Under the pieces are notes generated by a model that was not told the DNA's origin, searched no databases, and was given only the letters and a program-made list of their open reading frames with translations. Positions 58,979 through 64,000 of a stretch of 64,000 nucleotides of DNA are shown here, in pieces. Position 1 is the stretch's first letter. Every line of letters starts with the position of its first letter. The stretch comes from Paenibacillus alba (GTDB lineage: Bacteria > Bacillota > Bacilli > Paenibacillales > NBRC-103111): positions 248,001 through 312,000 of the forward strand of contig NZ_JABMKZ010000005.1 in the NCBI RefSeq assembly GCF_013204855.1. The letters are read 5' to 3'. The position numbers and the translations under genes are program-made.

Positions 58979-59010
58979 GTGAAAGCAGACTTAGGTGGCT
59001 GCTTTTACGA
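58979..59010 (+). terminator. Hairpin after the GH36 gene
   Basis: GTGAAAGCAG pairs with CTGCTTTTAC (10 bp with one G-U) around a 10-base loop. The following bases are not T-rich, so termination strength is uncertain. Confidence 0.5.
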
Positions 59011-59087
59011 GAAGAGTATATGCGCTTATAGGTTGTCGCGGCGGTAACTATTTCAACAGTGAATTGTATGAAGGAGGTGATTAGAAC

Positions 59088-59099
59088 ATGAGAAAATAA
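59088..59099 (+). other. Three-codon ORF behind a near-perfect Shine-Dalgarno sequence
   Basis: AAGGAGGTGA (59071-59080), a near-exact complement of the 16S rRNA 3' end, precedes an ATG that opens only Met-Arg-Lys-stop, 65 bases upstream of the GH95-like gene. It may be a minimal leader, a decayed gene start or a ribosome standby site. Confidence 0.45.
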
Positions 59100-59163
59100 A
59101 TGATCTCACTGAACACTTGGTGTGGATAGTTGGGATTACCTTAAAAAAGGAGAAGGATAAAGA

Positions 59164-62100
59164 ATGTATAAATCAAATCGAATGGTGAAGAAGGCTTGTA
59201 AGAATATGGTTGTCAGTTTGTTAGTAACAAGCTTATTGCTATCTTTTCAAACAAATGTCGTATTTGCATCGCCCAATGAGCAATCTTTGACCAAATTACC
59301 GGGTGTTGATGCAACGTCGTCGAGCAATGGAGCGGATGCCAGTAAAACGATAGATGGTAACGTATCGGGAGAAAGCTATAGCTGGATAGCGAATAAGAAA
59401 TCGGGGCCGGATTGGTTGAAGATTAAGCTTCCTTCCCAGAAAACGATATCGAAATATGTGCTTCATCACTACGGGGTATTTGGAGATAAAAAGTATGACC
59501 CAACGAGCTTCAAAGTAAGTATAAGCACCGATGATGTCAACTGGACTCAGGTGGATCAGGTGGATAATAACATCTATGATGTCACTCAGCGTACACTTTC
59601 GGCTCCCGTTACGGCTCGTTATTTTAAAATAGAATATATCGATTCGGAGCAAAACTATAACCAGTCTCAAGCTAATAAGCGTGCCCGTCTGGCTGAAATT
59701 GAGCTGTTTAGTAGTAACGATGCTGTAAGCACATTATATCAACGGGCTCCAGTAATTACTATGAGTAATAGGACGGTTGGTTATACAGGCGATCCGGTCA
59801 ATTGGTATGTGGATGGCGCAATTTCTCCAATTGCATACACCGGAGGGGTAACTCAAATCCCTTTTAAGTATAAGTACAAAAGGTATGGAGTTACAGAAAA
59901 TTTCACGGAAACGGCTCCAACCCAAATAGGTAAGTACGATATGAAGGCTGTATTTGAAGCGAATAATACATATAGTGCGGCTGAGAGTAATGTTGCTCTT
60001 CTAACGATAGTCAAAGCAGCCATTACCCTCTCTCTAGAGAGTCAATCCTTCAACTATACAGGAAGCCCAATTGCTATGAAGGGGGCCGTATCGTATCCGA
60101 TCAAGATACCTTATTCCTACAAATATAAAGCGCTTACACCGGGTGCCGAGTGGAAAACCCAAGCTCCAACAGAAGTTGGGACCTATATGGTTAAAGCTGT
60201 ATTTGGCGGAAATGATGGTGCCCTGCCTGCTGAGAGCAATGAAACGACGATGAGCATCCTTCAAGCTTCTACAAAAACCAACTGGACGGAATTGAGGGAT
60301 CTTTTGTCAGGACTTACGGCCAAACAACAAACTGAAGTTAGTGATTTTTACCTTAGAGACAAGTATATGGAATCGGGTATGCTGATGGGCAACGGCACCT
60401 TTGGCGTTGTTTCTGATGCCAGAAGAAATGAGCAAAGCTATTTCCTTACTAGTGGCGATGCCTGGAAAAATCCAGCAAAAGATCAGCAGCAAGCGCTTGT
60501 CAATGCGCAATTGAAGCTTACAAATGGAGATCCCATTGTTCCAGTGCCTAATGCGGCAAGCAAGTTTTTATATACGTCTAATATAGAAGCTGACCGGGAA
60601 AACATTTTTAATGGTGAAGACGTAAATGCATTTGATTCGAATGAGAACACAGAGTGGATATCTACTTCGCAGAAAGTTTCTCAAGAGAATAAACCGCGTG
60701 ATCTGGAAAAGTGGGTCAGTCTGAAAGGAAAACAGCCATTCACATTCAACAAGATCGAAATCAAGCACCATAGTGTACGTTTTCCAGACGAAGCGAAGTA
60801 TAATCTCTACAATTACAATATCCAAACTTCAAATGATGGTAATAGTTGGACAACCATAAAAAGTGTAACGGGCAATACGAATTCATCCAACACGTTTAAT
60901 TTTGATAATCCGATCACCAGCTCCTATTTAAGAGTAACCACAACCAAACCTGTAGACCCTCAGTATGAAACGCTGCATTTTCCTAAAGATATGACCTCAG
61001 CACGGATTACGGATATTAATTTGTATAATAATGGTGTGAATGTGATCAATCCTCCCACGACAACTGACGGAAGTTTCCTGCACGAACGCGATATTTTGAA
61101 TGCAGAAATCCGCAGCAAAATGAAGTATAACAGCAACTTGGTCAGCTACCAGACATGGGTGGCAGACGACCAGAACGCCATGTTTACGAATGTTACATTG
61201 GATAGCAGCGCTGCTGGGCCTCAGAAAGTAAATATACAATTGAATGCCCCAGTGATAGACGGAATCACCAACACAACCGGAATAGACGGCAATGTGGTTT
61301 GGTTGACCAGAAATGGCGAAACCGGGTTTATTTTCCGGGGAGCAACGGCAACCAAGGTGATCAAGGGCAACTATGTCATGGGAGCGAACATGATTGTATT
61401 GACACTGAATCCTGGTGAGACGGCTAAAATCGCTACTGTATTGTATACGCACAGCGGATTGAAATCCAAAGCAGGCGAAGGTTCTATCCTTGTTACAAAA
61501 GATATGACGACCGTGAAAAATATCGCTGTACAGCGATTAAATGCGATGACGGAAGCATCGATTCAAACTTCTTATACCCATCACCAGAACTGGTGGAAAA
61601 ATTATTGGCTGAAATCTTATGTAAATTTTAGCGACCCGGTCATGGAGGACTTCTATTACAATATGCTCTATATTCTGGGTTGCGCCATTCGTCAAACACC
61701 CGAATGGGCAGAGCAGCCGAATGTGGTAGGCGGCTTAAACGGCATATTCCATACAAATGATAATACAGCGGCTACGGGCAATGCCATTCTGAACTATAAC
61801 TATGAAGCACCATTCTATGGTTTGTATTCCAGCAACAGAATGGATATGTCCCAGCCCTATTACGCAGATGCCGTTAATGCTTTGAGCTATTGGCAAAATG
61901 AAACAGCGAAGAACGGATATCAGGGCGTACAAATCGATCGAGGTGTTACACCATTAAGGGCATTCTACGGGGTTATGGCTCCTCAAGCGCCTGCGGTCAC
62001 GAAGAATCCTGGATTGTCATCTGACCAGAAGTCAAATATTGCTTTATTCACCAGACCTTTTATATGGGATTGGCAATACACAAGAAATAAAGAGAATCTG

Positions 62101-63165
62101 AAAAGGTTTGTTTATCCTTGGATCAAAGAGGTGGCAAGATTCTATTGTGACTTTGTCGTATTAGAGAGTGATGGTAAATACTGGATAAAACATAGTTCAG
62201 AGCACGAAGCAGGAGTAGACGAAAATGCTGCAATCGACATGGGATATTTCCGATCAACCCTTAGGGATTATATTGAAATGGCTCAGCATTTAAATGTAGA
62301 TGCAGATCTAGTTGCCCGTTCCCAGCATGTTCTTAACAATCTGGCTCCTATTCCGACAAGCAAGAACAATCCAACTACGAAGAGCGCGTTAGCCTCCTTG
62401 GGCTTTGATAACAATAAGGAGGTCATTGTATCCGGAGTAACGAGCGTAAATCGAAAGCAAATTGAGCAGTTTGATTTACCGTGGGCACAGTATATTTCCA
62501 GTACTAACCAACCTACATTGTTGGAAGGCGTCGTTCATCCGGGTGAATTTGTGAGCATGGGTTCGGACCCTGCACTTATCCAAATTGCCAAAAACACCTT
62601 CGAGTATCTTGATCCTATGACTCCACATACAGATGGCGGCGCATTAAATGGTTTCCCGAAAACATTTACCATCGCCGCTAGGTTGGGCATTGATCCCGAT
62701 AAATTAATGGAACGCTTTCGTCTTACGCTAAAAACGATGCACAATAGCAAAATGTTCTATGACACTACAGCCTCTTATGAGAATACAGGCGCGCTTGAAA
62801 GTGTGAACAGCATGCTGTTGCAGAACGAGTTGAACAACTTATCTGGCGGAACGTACGAAATGCGCCTTTTCCCTTCGTGGAGCAAAAATTATGATGCCAA
62901 ATTCGTCACTTTGCGCGCGAAAAACGCATTCCGCGTATCCAGCGAGCTAAAAAATGGAAAAGTATTGTCGACCGAAATTATCAGTGACGCGGGCAACCCT
63001 GTGACCTTGGTATCTCCGTGGGCAAATGGCATTGTTGTGACAGACAAAAATGGTAACCAAGTCGCTGTAACCAAAGGTAAAACGAGACATACCAATGAGG
63101 TAACCTATACCTTCAGCACAGCTGTTAATGGTGTGTATACTGTCACAGAAGCAACTGCACACTAG
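59164..63165 (+). CDS. Large exported GH95-like glycosidase with discoidin and MBG-type domains
   Basis: A signal peptide ends near NVVFAS. Approximate layout: F5/8C discoidin domain 45-185; two MBG-like Ig domains 195-365; GH95-type N-terminal domain 370-760 (MLMGNGTFGVV) interrupted by a second discoidin domain at 462-630; alpha/alpha barrel 780-1240; C-terminal beta domain. GH95 contains inverting alpha-L-fucosidases and alpha-L-galactosidases. The likely N-x-N pair is Asn877/Asn879 (NYNYEAP), and a candidate acid is Glu1013 (HSSEHEAG). The end MLLQNELNNLSGGTYEMRLFPSWS matches the GH95 pattern. GGAGAAGG precedes the ATG. No SLH domain is present, so it is secreted or held by its binding domains. 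Confidence 0.78.
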   Translation: MYKSNRMVKKACKNMVVSLLVTSLLLSFQTNVVFASPNEQSLTKLPGVDATSSSNGADASKTIDGNVSGESYSWIANKKSGPDWLKIKLPSQKTISKYVLHHYGVFGDKKYDPTSFKVSISTDDVNWTQVDQVDNNIYDVTQRTLSAPVTARYFKIEYIDSEQNYNQSQANKRARLAEIELFSSNDAVSTLYQRAPVITMSNRTVGYTGDPVNWYVDGAISPIAYTGGVTQIPFKYKYKRYGVTENFTETAPTQIGKYDMKAVFEANNTYSAAESNVALLTIVKAAITLSLESQSFNYTGSPIAMKGAVSYPIKIPYSYKYKALTPGAEWKTQAPTEVGTYMVKAVFGGNDGALPAESNETTMSILQASTKTNWTELRDLLSGLTAKQQTEVSDFYLRDKYMESGMLMGNGTFGVVSDARRNEQSYFLTSGDAWKNPAKDQQQALVNAQLKLTNGDPIVPVPNAASKFLYTSNIEADRENIFNGEDVNAFDSNENTEWISTSQKVSQENKPRDLEKWVSLKGKQPFTFNKIEIKHHSVRFPDEAKYNLYNYNIQTSNDGNSWTTIKSVTGNTNSSNTFNFDNPITSSYLRVTTTKPVDPQYETLHFPKDMTSARITDINLYNNGVNVINPPTTTDGSFLHERDILNAEIRSKMKYNSNLVSYQTWVADDQNAMFTNVTLDSSAAGPQKVNIQLNAPVIDGITNTTGIDGNVVWLTRNGETGFIFRGATATKVIKGNYVMGANMIVLTLNPGETAKIATVLYTHSGLKSKAGEGSILVTKDMTTVKNIAVQRLNAMTEASIQTSYTHHQNWWKNYWLKSYVNFSDPVMEDFYYNMLYILGCAIRQTPEWAEQPNVVGGLNGIFHTNDNTAATGNAILNYNYEAPFYGLYSSNRMDMSQPYYADAVNALSYWQNETAKNGYQGVQIDRGVTPLRAFYGVMAPQAPAVTKNPGLSSDQKSNIALFTRPFIWDWQYTRNKENLKRFVYPWIKEVARFYCDFVVLESDGKYWIKHSSEHEAGVDENAAIDMGYFRSTLRDYIEMAQHLNVDADLVARSQHVLNNLAPIPTSKNNPTTKSALASLGFDNNKEVIVSGVTSVNRKQIEQFDLPWAQYISSTNQPTLLEGVVHPGEFVSMGSDPALIQIAKNTFEYLDPMTPHTDGGALNGFPKTFTIAARLGIDPDKLMERFRLTLKTMHNSKMFYDTTASYENTGALESVNSMLLQNELNNLSGGTYEMRLFPSWSKNYDAKFVTLRAKNAFRVSSELKNGKVLSTEIISDAGNPVTLVSPWANGIVVTDKNGNQVAVTKGKTRHTNEVTYTFSTAVNGVYTVTEATAH

Positions 63166-63183
63166 TTAATTCATACAAATATG

Positions 63184-63228
63184 ATTGCCGCTGTCCAGCC
63201 TTCATGGCGAGATAGCGGCAATTTTTTC
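63184..63228 (+). terminator. Intrinsic terminator after the GH95-like gene
   Basis: ATTGCCGCT (63184-63192) pairs with AGCGGCAAT (63214-63222) and is followed by TTTTTC. Confidence 0.88.
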
Positions 63229-63244
63229 TAGAAGACTGCAAAAA

Positions 63245-63307
63245 TATCCACAGATAAAAGGGGGTTATGTGCAAATACAAATAAAATGGAAGCGTCTATA
63301 CTATAAT
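63245..63307 (+). promoter_or_regulatory. Candidate promoter of the GH29-like unit
   Basis: TATCCACA at 63245, a -10-like TATACT (63297-63302) and an overlapping TATAAT (63302-63307) lie before the small ORF. TGGAAGCGTCTATA at 63287 resembles cre with about three mismatches. The left box resembles the one upstream of the binding-protein gene at 53726. Confidence 0.4.
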
Positions 63308-63369
63308 TGTGCTTACAATTTATGGAAAGAGCGATTATTAATTTAGCTGACTAGGAGAGGGAGTGAACG

Positions 63370-63465
63370 ATGAGGTCAATTCGTAAAGTGATAGCGGAAA
63401 GCGCACAAATGTTATGCACACTCCAAAATGAACGAATCTCACAATCTGAAGGAGGAATGAATTGA
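63370..63465 (+). CDS. 31-residue small ORF coupled to the GH29-like gene
   Basis: ATG 63370 follows a good ribosome site (GGAGAGGGAG). The frame begins MRSIRKVIAESAQM and ends SEGGMN. Its TGA overlaps the next ATG by one base (TGATG), and the downstream gene's own GGAGG lies inside it, so translation could be coupled. No family is recognised. It may be a leader peptide or the remnant of a longer gene. Confidence 0.5.
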   Translation: MRSIRKVIAESAQMLCTLQNERISQSEGGMN

Positions 63466-64000
63466 TGGTAATAAGGAAAAATCATGCAGTAATAATTGCC
63501 TGCATGCTAGTACTGACGATGTTTGCTTCACTTTTGGCGGCAAAGGATATCAAAGCCCAGACCCCGGAGCAGCGTGTTGAGCAATGGTACACATCAGCCA
63601 AAGTAGGTCTTATGATACATTGGGGCATGACCACGGGCCAAACGAACGATGATATTGCAGCCTATTACAATATTACGGATTTCGAAGCGGCAGCAACTGC
63701 AGGCGGCTGGAATGCAAATAAGTGGGTAGACGAGGCGCTACGAATAAAAGCGAAATATATCACTCTCTGCTCCTTTCACAGTGTTATGGGATACATCAAA
63801 CCTTGGAGATCTGCCATCCCAGGGACAATGGTGACACAGCGAGATTATCTGGGAGAGTTAGTCGCTGCAGCCCATGCGAAGGGAATCAAAGTTATTGTGT
63901 ATATAACCCCTGACCCGAAGTGGCATGATCGATTCGGGTATGAATGGATGGACAATGCAGGCTATCGCAACTACAAAAATGACCAGTCGATTGATATGAA
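63465..64000 (+). CDS. GH29-like alpha-L-fucosidase (3' partial)
   Basis: The frame is open from ATG 63465 to the window end (178 codons). A signal peptide (hydrophobic about 8-27, ending near DIKAQ) is followed by the GH29 N-terminal pattern: QWYTSAKVGLMIHWGMTTG, then FEAAATAGGWNANKWVDEALRIKAKYITLCSFH and YLGELVAAAHAKGIKVIVYI. GH29 enzymes are retaining alpha-L-fucosidases; the nucleophile Asp lies beyond the window. AAGGAGGAA precedes the ATG. With the GH95-like and GH36 enzymes it points to a fucosylated, galactosylated substrate. The fucosidase call rests on the N-terminus only. Confidence 0.7.
   Translation, partial: MVIRKNHAVIIACMLVLTMFASLLAAKDIKAQTPEQRVEQWYTSAKVGLMIHWGMTTGQTNDDIAAYYNITDFEAAATAGGWNANKWVDEALRIKAKYITLCSFHSVMGYIKPWRSAIPGTMVTQRDYLGELVAAAHAKGIKVIVYITPDPKWHDRFGYEWMDNAGYRNYKNDQSIDM

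Noticed and set aside
63722..63913. 63-codon plus-strand frame near the window end
   Set aside because: It is an alternate frame of the partial GH29-like gene, which is open from 63465 to the window end with signal peptide and family motifs.

Overview
The window looks like a Gram-positive, spore-forming Paenibacillaceae chromosome (Paenibacillus or a close relative). The evidence is S-layer homology (SLH) domains, YesN/YesM-type two-component pairs beside ATPase-less CUT1 sugar transporters, strong Shine-Dalgarno sites with frequent TTG starts, a YtaF-like sporulation membrane protein and many glycoside hydrolases. No rRNA, tRNA, CRISPR array, transposase or phage gene was seen.

Region 1 (1-28287) is a polysaccharide-use locus. 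It encodes an SLH-anchored GH97 enzyme (5' end outside the window), a cytoplasmic GH115-like enzyme, three GH49/GH28-like beta-helix enzymes (two exported with CBM13-type lectin domains, one without a signal peptide), a sugar isomerase/epimerase, a Gfo/Idh/MocA oxidoreductase, two YghZ-like aldo/keto reductases, a GH2 beta-galactosidase, two permeases, a binding lipoprotein, a YesN/YesM pair and a divergent GH67-like protein. Five units of the locus are preceded by a near-identical promoter element of about 56 bp with two half-sites exactly 22 bp apart. Probable CcpA (cre) sites lie near three transcription or gene starts.

Region 2 (28288-36594) is mostly housekeeping: two tandem hairpin repeats, a phosphodiester-glycosidase-like protein, an XRE-DUF1232 regulator with a palindrome upstream, ytaF, an OmpR-type two-component system with a small lipoprotein, a SEDS (FtsW/RodA) protein and UppP.

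Region 3 (36753-48788) is the most unusual part. A cobalamin riboswitch precedes a 2485-residue S-layer protein that combines transcobalamin-like alpha/alpha-barrel repeats with DUF4430 domains. After it come a membrane-anchored DUF4430 protein and a complete ECF transporter (T, fused double ATPase, S). I read this as a surface vitamin-B12 capture and relay system that resembles animal intrinsic factor/transcobalamin in domain composition.

Region 4 (48942-64000) is a second carbohydrate locus: an enolase-superfamily acid-sugar enzyme, a divergent YesN/YesM pair, a CUT1 transporter, a GH36 alpha-galactosidase, a very large exported GH95-like enzyme and the start of a GH29-like alpha-L-fucosidase preceded by a coupled 31-codon ORF. 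The two loci appear suited to galactose-, glucuronate- and fucose-bearing plant polymers, but the exact substrates are inference.
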